Positions 8,784 through 18,178 of a stretch of 24,471 nucleotides of DNA are shown piece after piece. The position numbers were made by a program, and so were the translations under genes. The DNA comes from Chara braunii (Eukaryota > Streptophyta > Charophyceae > Charales > Characeae). The notes beneath the pieces were generated by a model. That model was not told the DNA's origin. It did not search any database and saw nothing but the letters and a program-made list of their open reading frames with translations. How positions within the stretch are numbered: position 1 is the first letter of the stretch; each line of letters starts with the position of its first letter. The stretch lies in the NCBI GenBank assembly GCA_003427395.1, contig BFEA01000086.1, positions 2,928,406 to 2,952,876 of the forward strand. Reading direction: 5' to 3'.

Positions 8784-9317
8784 TCACACCCGTCCTTTTT
8801 CCTTGCTCTTTTTCTCACTTGTCCCGCGGCCTCTGGACGTCGGTTGTCGAGAGCTGGCCTCGGGTCCACCCTCCACGTCTCGAGCCAGCAGGTGGTTCCT
8901 TCGAACCTGATCCGGCCTGTTCCAGGACTGGAGACAGGTCTCCCGGTCACTGGCCTCGCTCTCTGCTCCCGAGTCACGGTCCAGATACGCCTGCTCTCGA
9001 TCCACCGTGTCCATAGAGGTCTCCATCTCATGGTACGCGACGGTCACTTGGGCCTCAGCTGTAACCCCGTCGCGCCTCATCCTTCGCATCGCCTGATTCT
9101 TGGCCTCTGTGATGGCCAACTGCAGCCTCCGATCTCCCCTCATTTCCTCCTCCCTCGGTCCTTCCACGTTTACTTTTAGTCTCAACTCATCTTCCCCGTC
9201 GTAGCTAAGGACTATAGTGATCTTGGGGCCCTCTCCAGACATGGGGGACCAGCGCGTGGTACACCTCCAACAGTCCGGCCTATAGCCGTGCAAACTGTCA
9301 CTGCGCACCGTAGCCAT
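8784..9317 (-). CDS. Unrecognised small protein, left-arm copy of a paired family
   Basis: The ORF encodes about 177 residues from the ATG at 9315-9317; an upstream in-frame ATG at 9330-9332 would add five. The inner ATG is preferred because its context (AGAATGGC) is favourable and it matches the start position of the right-arm homologue. The core begins MSGEGP and includes VNVEG, AITEAK and RRDGVT, all shared with the right copy at 21586-21906. About 46 of 78 core residues are identical by eye, with one in-frame single-residue indel and many silent third-position differences. It is charged and Arg/Glu-rich, with an acidic stretch (LDRDSGAESEASD) and a basic C-terminal tail. No signal peptide, membrane segment or known domain is seen. 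A TATA box lies about 180 bp upstream. Function unknown. Confidence 0.5.
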   Translation of the reverse strand: MATVRSDSLHGYRPDCWRCTTRWSPMSGEGPKITIVLSYDGEDELRLKVNVEGPREEEMRGDRRLQLAITEAKNQAMRRMRRDGVTAEAQVTVAYHEMETSMDTVDREQAYLDRDSGAESEASDRETCLQSWNRPDQVRRNHLLARDVEGGPEASSRQPTSRGRGTSEKKSKEKGRV

Positions 9318-9496
9318 TCTATCGATAGGCATTGTACCGCGCTAAGCAGTTAGCGTGGAATGGCTCACCGCCTAGAGCCTCCAACGCAGACTGGAGATAA
9401 CAAGGACTGCCAACCGCTCGCAGCGCCGTCTCCCTCAGATAGTTATGAGCTCGCCCAGGGTTTACAAATCACGATCCCCCACGACTCCAAACCTTC

Positions 9497-9504
9497 GCTT
9501 TATA
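9497..9504 (-). promoter_or_regulatory. TATA box of the left-arm ORF
   Basis: Reads TATAAAGC on the minus strand, about 180 bp upstream of the ATG at 9317. The right arm has TATAAAAA at the matching position, about 160 bp upstream of its ATG. Conserved placement in both arms supports a Pol II promoter. Confidence 0.5.
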
Positions 9505-9604
9505 GGTTCACCGTTTGCCGCCCGCGCTCTAAAACGAGGAACTTTTCAAGTCGGCTTGACAAAATTAAAATCAAAATAAACCATAGGGCACGCTAGGCCA
9601 GAGT

Positions 9605-9673
9605 CCAACGGTCACAGCACATGCCATGTTCTGAATTGTTGTCATTCTCAGACCCTTTCGAAGTGACCGTTGG
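9605..9673. repeat. Spaced 11-bp inverted repeat
   Basis: CCAACGGTCAC at 9605-9615 is mirrored by GTGACCGTTGG at 9663-9673. I do not see the pair preserved in the right arm. Confidence 0.45.
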
Positions 9674-9749
9674 TCGAAGCAGTGGTCCCATAACTAGATA
9701 CCGACAATCATTCTTTCCTCTTCAAAATCGGCAGGCTGCCTACCACCAT

Positions 9750-9842
9750 TGGGTGCCCATGTCCGATGACAAGGAGGGGGCTTATGACCTCCTACGGGGG
9801 TGATAAACCTCCTACCAATGCGGCTGGGGGTCGCCCCTCTTT
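9750..9842. promoter_or_regulatory. Highly conserved non-coding block, left arm
   Basis: This block, read against the reverse complement of 21027-21121, is the best-conserved non-coding part of the arms (for example GTCCGATG, AAGGAGGGGGCTTATGACC, GGGGGTGAT, ACCTCCTACC, GCCCCTCTT). It lies about 250 bp upstream of the TATA box. AGGAGG/CCTCCT can pair within it. A promoter-proximal element or element-specific protein-binding site is inferred. Confidence 0.45.
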
Positions 9843-10023
9843 TGGGGTACTAACGCGCAAAACCCCAATTCGACAGACCCGGCGCAGGAAAAGCAGTGAA
9901 GGGTTGAACCAGTCTGTACCATAAGACGACGGTCAAGTTTCAAGATTGATCCGCCGACATCTCGAGATGACAGACCGATTAAAAAAAAAACGACTTTGAC
10001 TAATCGCGTGAAAAAGGAAATTA

Positions 10024-10058
10024 AATAACAATATCAATAATAATAATGATAATAACAA
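10024..10058. repeat. (AAT)n-like microsatellite
   Basis: Imperfect AAT/AAC repeats, mirrored at the equivalent place in the right arm by TTG/ATT repeats. The low complexity predates or recurs in both copies. Confidence 0.8.
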
Positions 10059-10865
10059 TTGCAGAAAAGGAAGGATGGCGCTTCAGAATCCCTCCGCGCG
10101 GCAGCTCAGCCTGAACAGCGGTACGAGTCCACGCACAAGTCTAAAGCCCAACTTTCAACCTTTTCCCTCTTTCTTTCTTTTTCACTTTTCCTTTTTCAGA
10201 CACTACTGTATCGACCCCCAATCTCAGCTACTGGAGTCCAGTGTGCGGCAAAAAATGTCTGCACAGGTCCTTATCACGTCCCTGCACCTGGCCCGGATCA
10301 CCACCATCAGGACCAGACGGTCCTTTCAACTCCTTGCAGGCCGGGTTACCTGATAGCAGCTACGACTCATGAATTGAGTCATTGGCCATCCCCGAATTAA
10401 AGCCAATGCTCAGGTCATTACATAGGTTTGACAGTTAGCTTTTACTTTTCTTTTCCCATACCTTTTTTTTCTTTACTTTTCTCTTTCTTGGTCCCTCATC
10501 TACCCCGTCCACTTGACCCATAACCTGGCAGAGGGGCATTCGGCGCGCAGTAGAAAAGACAGCGCCGGTCTGTCTACTTTCGCGTCCCAGGGCGAGCCCG
10601 GCGGCTACCACGGCCACAGGCCGGTAGTGCTCTGCTGTACAGTAGGGTGCCGAGCCTGCGTGGACCAATGGAAAGCCCTGTGGCGCACCCTTTTTGCAGA
10701 GGGCAGGCACCAACTGGGTCAGTCCACGTCAGGGTACGACCTGGGTACCATGAATCATGAGTCGGGAATATACCCATAGGCTGCAACATCGGAGCAAGTG
10801 TCCGATACCAGGCAGGGACTCGGTATGAGAAGGAGGGTCAGGGCACCGTGCCCTCCGACAGCGCG

Positions 10866-10985
10866 AGCGGGCGATCTTGATCGTGGCTCTCTCTCTCCCT
10901 CTTTCTCGCGTGCGACTGGCGATTTTGGTCGTGGTTCCCTCCTAGACTCTCGTTCTCTCTCCCTCCCTCACTTGCTCTTGCAAAC
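10866..10985. repeat. Two ~49-bp tandem units
   Basis: GGCGATCTTGATCGTGGCTC followed by a CT-rich stretch recurs as GGCGATTTTGGTCGTGGTTC plus CT-rich sequence. It begins where arm homology fades. Confidence 0.55.
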
Positions 10986-12030
10986 GCTCTTGTTTGTGGC
11001 GTCCTCCTAGCGCGAGTGTGCGTGCGCTCTTGCCCGTCGACTGTGGCTTTGTACCACCAGTTCACTGCCTTGCATGCTTCGTTGATCGCTGTAAAATTCG
11101 AACGGACCTGGGACGTTCGGAAGAGGGTCGGTAAAGGCTTGGTTGCCTTGTTTCGTTGGGCCCAAAAAAAAAAAAATTATGGTACCCTGTTTTGCGGACC
11201 TTCGGTCGAGTTCTTTGAAGAGCCTCAACCCTGGTACCGGGATCATGTTTCATTTTTCAAAAGCTGGTACCAAACTGTCCGAGGCTTGGGAATTCGGACC
11301 TTCGGAAGCCTTGGAAATAGGTGTGGGTGAACTGGTGGTTTTATGTCGAGCCCTTAACCGCCCTGTGTGCCAAGGTTTTGCCGAGCCAGACCCGTCGCAT
11401 CTAGGAAAAACAACATTTGTGATTGTGTCCTCAGCGAGTGCATCTACCCACGAACAACAGGTAATAGAAAAAAAATAAAGCACCCCTCGTGCTGCGATTG
11501 TGGTCGGAAAATAGTACTTAGTTGGAACTGACATGAAGTGCTTGGTGTGGAATCTGCCCTGCCTAAATGGCAGGGCAACAAAAGCAGAAAAAAAAAAAAC
11601 GACATGTCTCACAGTCCTCCCTTACTAGCCAGCTATATTCCTCAAAGCACAGGTGTAACTTCCACCTGCGTGAGGGCCTTCCCCACGTAGGTTGACTCTT
11701 AGTTCTCCGCTTCTTTTATTTTTGTTTTCTTCTTTCCCTTTTTTTTTTTGCCTCCCTACCTGCCCCGAGCCCCCACTTTCTTTGGAGAGGCTCATTTTGA
11801 AGAATTGTTTTTGCCTGGCAGATGTACGAGTGGTTCAATGACAATGGATCCTTCCTTCTCTCTCTTCCGCGCGCCGCGTATGTTGGAGTCAAATTCTCCG
11901 TATAGGTAGTTTTGCCCCTCTTGTATCCCGCACAGCCTTGTCTACCATTTGCCTATGATACTTGTTGTTGAGAAACAGGCAAAGCGAAAAAGCACTTGGC
12001 AGAGGTTTAACAAATGATTATCCAAACCTC
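10986..12030. other. Unassigned stretch, poly-A runs only
   Basis: A runs at 11162-11174 and 11588-11599 and short repeats of CGGACCTTCGG (near 11196 and 11296) and GGTACC. Several overlapping short frames exist on both strands, with none favoured by composition. No gene is supported. Confidence 0.4.
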
Positions 12031-12038
12031 ACAATTAC

Positions 12039-12085
12039 TTTTGTTAGGTTTTCACGAATCCTCTGTTCGTGAAAACCTAACAAAA
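12039..12085. repeat. Perfect 20-bp foldback hairpin (left)
   Basis: TTTTGTTAGGTTTTCACGAA at 12039-12058 is followed, after a 7-nt loop, by its exact reverse complement at 12066-12085. The same sequence forms a hairpin at 14972-15017. No oligo-T run follows, so this is not a Pol III terminator. Confidence 0.85.
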
Positions 12086-12236
12086 TAAGTCAGCAAGTTC
12101 AAAATAACATTTTATAAACTTTTGAAAGCAGATTTGTTTGAGTTTTAGGGTCGGAGCACTCTCTCTCTCTCTCACACACACATACACACGTACAGATTTG
12201 TACACGAAAGCAGATGTGTGAGCGTTATAGTACTAT

Positions 12237-12238
<2 letters not shown>

Positions 12239-12287
<49 letters not shown>

Positions 12288-12324
12288 TCTCTCTCTCTCT
12301 CTCGTGCACGCTCTTGTCGGTGTT

Positions 12325-12382
<58 letters not shown>
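12239..12382. repeat. (CT)n - spacer - (GA)n mirrored microsatellite
   Basis: A CT run of about 64 bp (12239-12303) and a GA run of about 58 bp (12325-12382) are separated by about 21 bp, giving a near-perfect long hairpin. A 73-codon frame through it is low-complexity artefact. Confidence 0.95.
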
Positions 12383-12384
<2 letters not shown>

Positions 12385-12639
12385 AACTTAGGATTGCAAG
12401 GTCAAGCTCAGCGTACTAGAAACCAGCCGATTTAAGAAAAGAGAAGGTCAAAGAATATTTAGCTTATCCTGAAAGCTAGCACGAACTCCTAGGAAGTACT
12501 GTGAATGAGAAAATTACTTCTTGGATTGAAAACAATATTTTTAGAAATGGGAAAAAACCGTACTTAGTGAAGACAACCCTCCAACTCTAGAAGTGCTTCT
12601 GAAAGTCAGCCAGTTTAAATGGTTTTTTGGCGAACTCAT

Positions 12640-14098
12640 TTCCAGGAGTCCGAATTCTTAGCATTGGCCACACTTAACGACAGACTCTGGTCCTTTAAAT
12701 TTTCAAGATTATTAAGTCTTCTACAAAAAATGATGATTATACAATTTCTTTGAGTTTTTATTTTTAACACTACAGCGCTTCAGAGTACGTGAATGTCAAA
12801 AAACGAAGTCCGGAGAAACGATTTGTAGAACTTTAAATCTTAACCTCAACTGGAAAAATCATTGCTATTTTTAGAAACACACTTCTAAAACTTCAATACA
12901 ATTTTTACATCTCGACAGAAGTCGTGAAAAACCAGACTCTGCTCCTCTAGCTTTATAGGACTATAAATCTTCTTTACAAGCAGCCGATTACACCTTTTCT
13001 TTGAGCACACCTTTTAAGGACTACAAATCGTAGCTTCAACTGAATATTTTTTTTTTCTTTTTATAAACAGGGCCTTAAGGGTCTGACTCCTTTCCCATTC
13101 TGGGGAGCAGGAGTGCGATTCCTATTCCACCGATAAATCAGAAAGAGAATACATCAAAATTACACATACACGCTTCCTCCCATTCGGCCGAAGGACCCAA
13201 AATCAGCTTGCCTTGCTTTATCCTTTTCTCTTAGGTCTTTCGCATAAGCCTGCAATATAAGGCCTGAATACCAAGAAAGGATCTAGCCATTTTAGACACC
13301 CCCCGCCCCTCAGCATATTCCAAACCCCCTTATTTTCTAACTGGCCTCCTATCCCTTCTAAAATTTATTTTAACTCAGCCATTACCTCACCTAATTTGGG
13401 TCCTTGTTCATTAATTTCGTCCTTAAACCCTAAACCCTAAACCCTAAACCCCATCTTGACTCCTTAACAAGTGATTTAGCCCCTTAAACCTTCAACTCTT
13501 CCCTCTTCATTATAGTAGTGCCCCTCCCTTCTGCAGCCTCTCTCCTTTCCAGAGATCATTGACATCACCTTCCCTTTCTGCCAAATATATCCTTGTCCTG
13601 TAACTTTGTAGTATTACAAAAATAACTGATTTTAGCCTTTTTCAGTGAGTATACATTTTTAGTTTTTTGGAAGTTTAGGGTTCGGTAAAAAAATGTCAAA
13701 AGGCGAAGTCCGGCGAAGAGAAATTTATGGAACTATAAATTTTAAGTCAACTAAAGACGTTAGTGCTAATTTTCGAAAACACACTTAACATCCCGACAAA
13801 AGTCGAGAAAACCCAGACTCTTCTGCTGTAACTTTTAGGACTATAAGGTCATTCTTTAAAGCAGTTGATTACACATTTGTTTGAGTATGCATTTTTAACA
13901 CTTCAGGGCTTCAGTATCAGATTTTTCAAAAAACTAGTTTCAGCGAAAAGACATTTATAGAACTATAAATTCTAACCTCAACTAAAGAAGTCCTTGGTAT
14001 TTTTCGGAAACAAACTTATAGGACTATAAGCCGGTTGTTATGTTCCCTGAAAAGTCGGTTTCGGAGAAGACCTTAAAGAAGTGTAAAATCAACTTATT
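12640..14098. repeat. Diverged ~228-bp dispersed repeat units
   Basis: At least four related segments: a partial one near 12640-12792, then 12793-13020, 13692-13920 and a shorter 13921-14098. Shared pieces include TGTCAAAA, CGAAGTCCGG, GAACTATAAAT, TCAACT, CCAGACTC, AGGACTATAA, GATTACAC and TTTGAG. A segment with the telomere-like run separates the second and third. No coding potential is seen. Confidence 0.7.
13424..13452. repeat. Interstitial plant-type telomere repeat (CCCTAAA)n
   Basis: About four consecutive AAACCCT units, the complement of the plant TTTAGGG telomere repeat. The short length and surrounding AT-rich repeats indicate an interstitial run, not a chromosome end. Confidence 0.85.
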
Positions 14099-14129
14099 GT
14101 TAGCCTTCGAAATTGTTCTCCTCAAATTG

Positions 14130-14245
14130 TATTTATCTACGTTGCATAGAGTACACGTACAGAGCCTTTCCGTATGAAACGTATAGGTAATATATCTATG
14201 GGATCTATACGGGAACCTGCATGGAAACTTGTACGCCTTATACGT
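14130..14245. repeat. CGTATA/TACG-rich patch
   Basis: Repeated CGTATA, TATACG, GTACACGTAC and CGTATG words occur at irregular spacing, next to an A run at about 14262-14282. No gene is seen. Confidence 0.45.
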
Positions 14246-14457
14246 CCCCGTATAAAAAAGGGAAAAAAAAAAAAAAAAAAAAGGGTCATAAAAAAAATCC
14301 GAAAACAAAATATGTGATGCAATAGCATAAAAGTTGATAAAACAAGCAACATTTGGTTGAGCATCATCTTCAGATTCTTATTAGAATTTGAAAAAACAAA
14401 TAAAAATACTACCAGATTTAAAAAGAAGAAAAAAAAAAACTCGTACGGGGCCCCTAG

Positions 14458-14485
14458 CGTACGAGTACGAGTCCGTACTCGTACG
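14458..14485. repeat. Perfect 12-bp hairpin (CGTACGAGTACG)
   Basis: CGTACGAGTACG pairs exactly with CGTACTCGTACG around loop AGTC. The flanks carry further GTACG words. Confidence 0.75.
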
Positions 14486-14499
14486 AGGGTGCGTACAAG

Positions 14500-14971
14500 T
14501 GGCAACGCAGGTATTTATAGAACTATAAGTCTATCCTTACTTGCGGTCGAAAACCACACGCCAACGAGATGATCTTAGGTAACTCTTAATTCATCCTGGT
14601 AAATACAAAAATAATTGGTCCGTTAGAGTACCTTGTTTTATGACTGCGATCGTTGCGCGTACAAGTCTGCAAAAACACACTTGTGTGAAAATGAAATTAT
14701 AAAACTATAATCGCGAAACATCGAGTTAGGTGAGAGCTGCATAGTTGACAATTTCCACAATATGCATCCAACGTTTGCCAAAAAATTAAGATTTTTACTC
14801 ACTCAATATTTTGAGGAACACCTTCTTGCGATTTACAATCGAAAAACTTGATTTTTGGGTCACTGGTCTCAAGGGTGTACCAAATTTTTATTTTTTTTCG
14901 TTTTTTTTTTGTCCTTTCACTGCCTGTCTCTTCGAGAGACCTGAAAATCAGCATTTCTAAAACTTTTAAAA
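14500..14971. other. AT-rich stretch without a gene
   Basis: A GAACTATAAGTC piece near 14519 echoes the dispersed repeats upstream. Otherwise nothing recognisable. Confidence 0.4.
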
Positions 14972-15017
14972 AATTCGTGCAAACCTAACAATTTGATTTG
15001 TTAGGTTTTCACGAATT
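14972..15017. repeat. 20-bp foldback hairpin (right)
   Basis: Arms 14972-14991 and 14998-15017 are reverse complements with one mismatch (GTGCAAA against GTGAAAA), separated by 6 nt. Same sequence as the foldback at 12039-12085, with arm order reversed. Confidence 0.85.
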
Positions 15018-15600
15018 GTATGTTATCTCAAGAACGATGTTTGTATGGGAACTCGAAATGGACATTAGACAAGATCTCGAAGGATAAAAGTTTGAATATC
15101 GAAGGAAGCAGGGAGACTTGCCTTGATCTGTTTTAATGAAATATCGAAAAAGATAATAATAAAAAAAATCGGCGGGTACAATACTAAGTCCTTCTAGGGT
15201 TAAAAAGAAACACATCTCAAATCTTGTTTACCAAGGTCGAAGTGCTCAATGTCGGAAGAGCGCCTTAATTACCAAAGGGCAAACCGCCTTAAAAAAAAAA
15301 AAAAAATGAAAAACTTCAAAAAAGAAAAAAAAGGACGGAGAGAGAGGATGGGAGGAAGAAGAGGTAAGAATGAGAAAGAATTATATTTTGATTGTCCTAT
15401 TATATTTTGATTGTCGTACTTAACCTGGACAAAAACCCTACCTCGCTTTTTCACTTATTCACATGACCTCAGACCGGGACGTAATGCTCACAGTTATAAT
15501 GGGTACCGTTCATGGTGCGCAATGATATATTGAAGGATCCATGGAGGCTTAAGACCCTGAAGCCGTACACGTGAATGCTTTTTCAACAGACAAGCATCTA
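15018..15600. other. AT-rich stretch with a short direct repeat
   Basis: ATTATATTTTGATTGTC occurs twice, at 15380-15396 and 15399-15415. An A-rich run lies at 15291-15305. No gene is supported. Confidence 0.45.
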
Positions 15601-15601
15601 C

Positions 15602-15672
15602 AAGGTAGTGGTTTGCTAAATCAACATACAACAATATTGTAGCATGGGTTCAAATCGCATTTCCTCCACTCC
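15602..15672 (+). pseudogene. Degenerate tRNA-like fragment
   Basis: The 3' half resembles a tRNA T-arm plus acceptor end: GGGTTCAAATCGCAT then TTTCCTCCACT. The 5' half is poorly preserved and an anticodon cannot be assigned. It directly precedes a better tRNA-like sequence. Confidence 0.3.
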
Positions 15673-15675
15673 GTT

Positions 15676-15747
15676 GGGGGCGTAGTTCAAGTGGTAGAAT
15701 GCATGTTTTGCAAATATGAAGTTATCAGTTCAAGTCCAATCGTTCAG
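15676..15747 (+). pseudogene. tRNA-Ala(TGC)-derived relic
   Basis: Acceptor strand GGGGGCG, TA spacer, a D-arm with GTTC/GAAT around AAGTGGTA, and an anticodon stem CATGT/ATATG enclosing TTTGCAA with TGC at 15709-15711 follow cloverleaf order. The T-loop TTCAAGT is present at 15729-15735, but the T-stem (ATCAG/CCAAT) and 3' acceptor (CGTTCAG) no longer pair properly. It therefore looks like a tRNA pseudogene or the head of a tRNA-derived SINE, not a working gene. It sits immediately upstream of the GA run and tandem array. Confidence 0.6.
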
Positions 15748-15822
15748 TGGGCACCTAAAAGACCACAGTCAGATTAAAGGACATGTGAAAACGCGAAGTT
15801 CGCCGGAATCAGAACATAAGGA

Positions 15823-15826
<4 letters not shown>

Positions 15827-15898
<72 letters not shown>
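15827..15898. repeat. (GA)n microsatellite at the array edge
   Basis: A pure GA run of about 72 bp follows sequence of the array type (GCGAAGTTCGCCGGAATCAG at 15793). Confidence 0.95.
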
Positions 15899-15902
<4 letters not shown>

Positions 15903-16841
15903 ATCCGTACTTGTGTGGTTGTTAAGACCCGCGAGGCGGCAAGACGACCATAGTCACAACAGAGGTCAGACGAAAATACGAAGTCCGCCGACATCCGAAC
16001 TTCTTTTGCTGTCGGTTTTCGCGACGACAGCAGATGCAGCCAATGTCTGGAGGTCGGATTCGGCCAAGTATATTCGGTCAACCCGTTTCGGCAAAACGTC
16101 AAGCTCGGATTTGGGCGAACTTGGTTTGCTATTTGAATCCACGGGGCACCTGGAAGGCCACAGTCAGATCAAATGATAGGTGGGATCGTGAAGTTCGCAG
16201 GGATCCGAACTTCACGAGGGTGCGAGAGAGAGAGAGACAGAATCCGTGCTTGTGTTGCTGTTCAAATCCATGAGGCACCAGGAAGACCACAGTCGGATCA
16301 AAAGCCAGGTAAAAACACGAAGTGCGCCAGGATCCGAACTTAAGGAGGGTGTGCGAGAGAGAGATAGAGTGAGAGAGACGGGACCAGTGCTTGTGTGATT
16401 GTTAGAATCCAGGAGGCACCAACAAGACCACATTCACATCGGAGGTCGGACGAAAATGCGAAGTCCGTCGGCATCCGAACTTCAACTGGTGTCCATTTCC
16501 GCGATATGTGAGGTTAGGCAGCAAATGCAACCAACGTTTGGAGGTCAGATTCGATCAAGCATATTCGATCACTCCATTTCAGCAAAACGTCAAGTTTGGA
16601 TGTGGGCGAACTTGGGTTGCTGTTTAAATCCACGGGGCACGTGGAAGGCCACGACCAGATCAAATGATTGGTGGAAACACGAAGTTCGCCGGGATCCGAA
16701 CTTCACGAGGGTGTGGGAGAGAGAGAGACAGGATCCGTGCTTGTGTTGCTGTTTAAATCCACGAGGCATCAGAAAGACCACAGTCCGATCAAAAGCTAGG
16801 TGAAAACGTGAAGTGCGCCCGGATCCAATCTTAAGGAGGGT

Positions 16842-16852
<11 letters not shown>

Positions 16853-16922
<70 letters not shown>
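16853..16922. repeat. Expanded (GA)n within the array
   Basis: About 70 bp of GA, preceded by GCGCGCGCG, replaces the short GA run found at the same place in other periods and accounts for that period being ~55 bp longer. Confidence 0.95.
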
Positions 16923-16924
<2 letters not shown>

Positions 16925-18113
16925 GAGACCTATGCTTGTGTGGTTGTTAAAATCCAGGAGGCACCAGGAGGACCACATTCACATCGGAGGTCGGACGAAA
17001 ATGCGAAGTCCGCCAGCATACGAACTTCAACTGGTGTCCAGTTCCACGATATGTGAAGTTCGGCAACATATGTAGCCAACGTTTCGAGGTCGGATTCGGC
17101 CAAGCATATTCGGTCAATCCATTTTGGCAAAACGTCAAGTTTGGATGTGGGTGAACGTGGGTGGCTGTTTGAATCCACGGGGTACCTGGAAGGCCACGGC
17201 CAGATCAAATGATAGGTGGAAACGCGAAGTTCGCCGGGATCCGGACTTCACGAGGGTGCGAGAGAGAGAGAGAGACAGGATTCGTGCTTGTGTTGCTGTT
17301 CAAATCCACGAGGCACCAGGAAGACCACAGTCGGATAAAAAAACAGGTGCAAACACGAAGTGCGCCCGGATCCGAACTTAAGGAGGGTGTGCGAGAGAGA
17401 GATAGAGAGAGAGACGGGACCTGTGCTTGTGTGGTTGTTAAAATCCAGGGGGCACCAGGAGGACCACATTCACATCAGAGGTCGGACGAAAATGTGAAGT
17501 CCGCTGGCATCCGAACTTCAACTGGTGTCCAGTTCCGCGATATGTGGAGTTCGGGAGCAGATGCAGCCAATGTTTGGAGGTCGGATTCGGCCAAGCATAT
17601 TCGGACACTTCGTTTTGGCGAAACGTCAAGTTTGGATGTGGGCGAACTTGGGTTGCTGTTTGAATCTATGGGGCACCTGGAAGGCCATGGCCAGATCAAA
17701 TGATAGGTGGAAACGCGAAGTTCGGCGGGATCCGGAATTCGTGAGGGTGCGAGAGAGAGACAGACAGGATCCGTGCTTGTGTTGCTGTTCAAATCCACGA
17801 GGCGCCAGGAACACCATAGTCGTACCAGAGGTCAGATGAAAATGCGAAGTTCGCCGGAATCCGAAATTCTTCTACTCTCCTATTTCGCATATATATGTGA
17901 AGTTTGACAACAAATTTGGCCAGCGTTTCAAGGTCGGATTCAGACGAGCTCGTTCGGCTGCCCAGTTTGGACAATACGTGTAGTTCAGATGCGGGCGAAC
18001 TTGAGTTCTTGTTCAAAACCTGGGGCGAACAAAAATTCCACAGTCGCATTAGAGGATAAGTGAAAATGCGAAGTCCGGCGGGATCCGAACTTCACGGGCA
18101 TGTCAGACCAGGA

Positions 18114-18178
18114 GATATGAGAGAGATGGAGAGAGAGATGGAGAGAGAGATAGAGGGAGATGGAGAGAGATGGAAAGA
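18114..18178. repeat. (GAGA/GATG)n simple repeat
   Basis: Interrupted GAGAGATGGAGA repeats close to the end of the tandem array. Confidence 0.85.

Larger units (their letters stand above)
8780..10865. repeat. Left arm of a diverged ~2.1-kb inverted repeat
   Basis: The reverse complement of this segment aligns, in the same order, with 20055-22110. Anchor matches (left / right): TATA box 9497-9504 / 21419-21426; a GTCCGATG...GGCTTATGAC block 9750-9842 / 21027-21121; GGATGGCGCTTCA near 10073 / 20806-20817; an AAT-type microsatellite 10024-10058 / 20826-20880; GTAGAAAAGAC near 10550 / 20350; AGGCCGGTAGTGCTCTG near 10618 / 20276; CGTGGACCAATGGAAAG near 10660 / 20237. Identity is uneven, high in a few blocks and weak elsewhere. 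It may be the terminal arm of a large unknown element or one of two independent copies of a repeat family. The inner edge at about 10865 and the outer edge near 8780 are judged by eye. Confidence 0.85.
12039..15017. mobile_element. Candidate non-autonomous element with foldback ends
   Basis: The ~2.98-kb interval is bounded on both sides by foldbacks built from one 18-bp sequence, TTGTTAGGTTTTCACGAA, so it can be read as having perfect terminal inverted repeats (12066 inwards and 15017 inwards). The interior is AT-rich, has no protein-coding frame of note, and differs in texture from the GC-rich sequence around it. This resembles a foldback or MITE-like DNA element. I see no target-site duplication and no transposase; two independent hairpin insertions are the main alternative. 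Confidence 0.35.

Noticed and set aside
12214-12435. 73-codon frame through the CT/GA runs
   Set aside because: Low-complexity translation of a mirrored microsatellite.
15716-17839. Many overlapping 60-164 codon frames on both strands
   Set aside because: They recur with the tandem period, conflict in frame and strand, and include GA runs; set by the repeat, not by coding.
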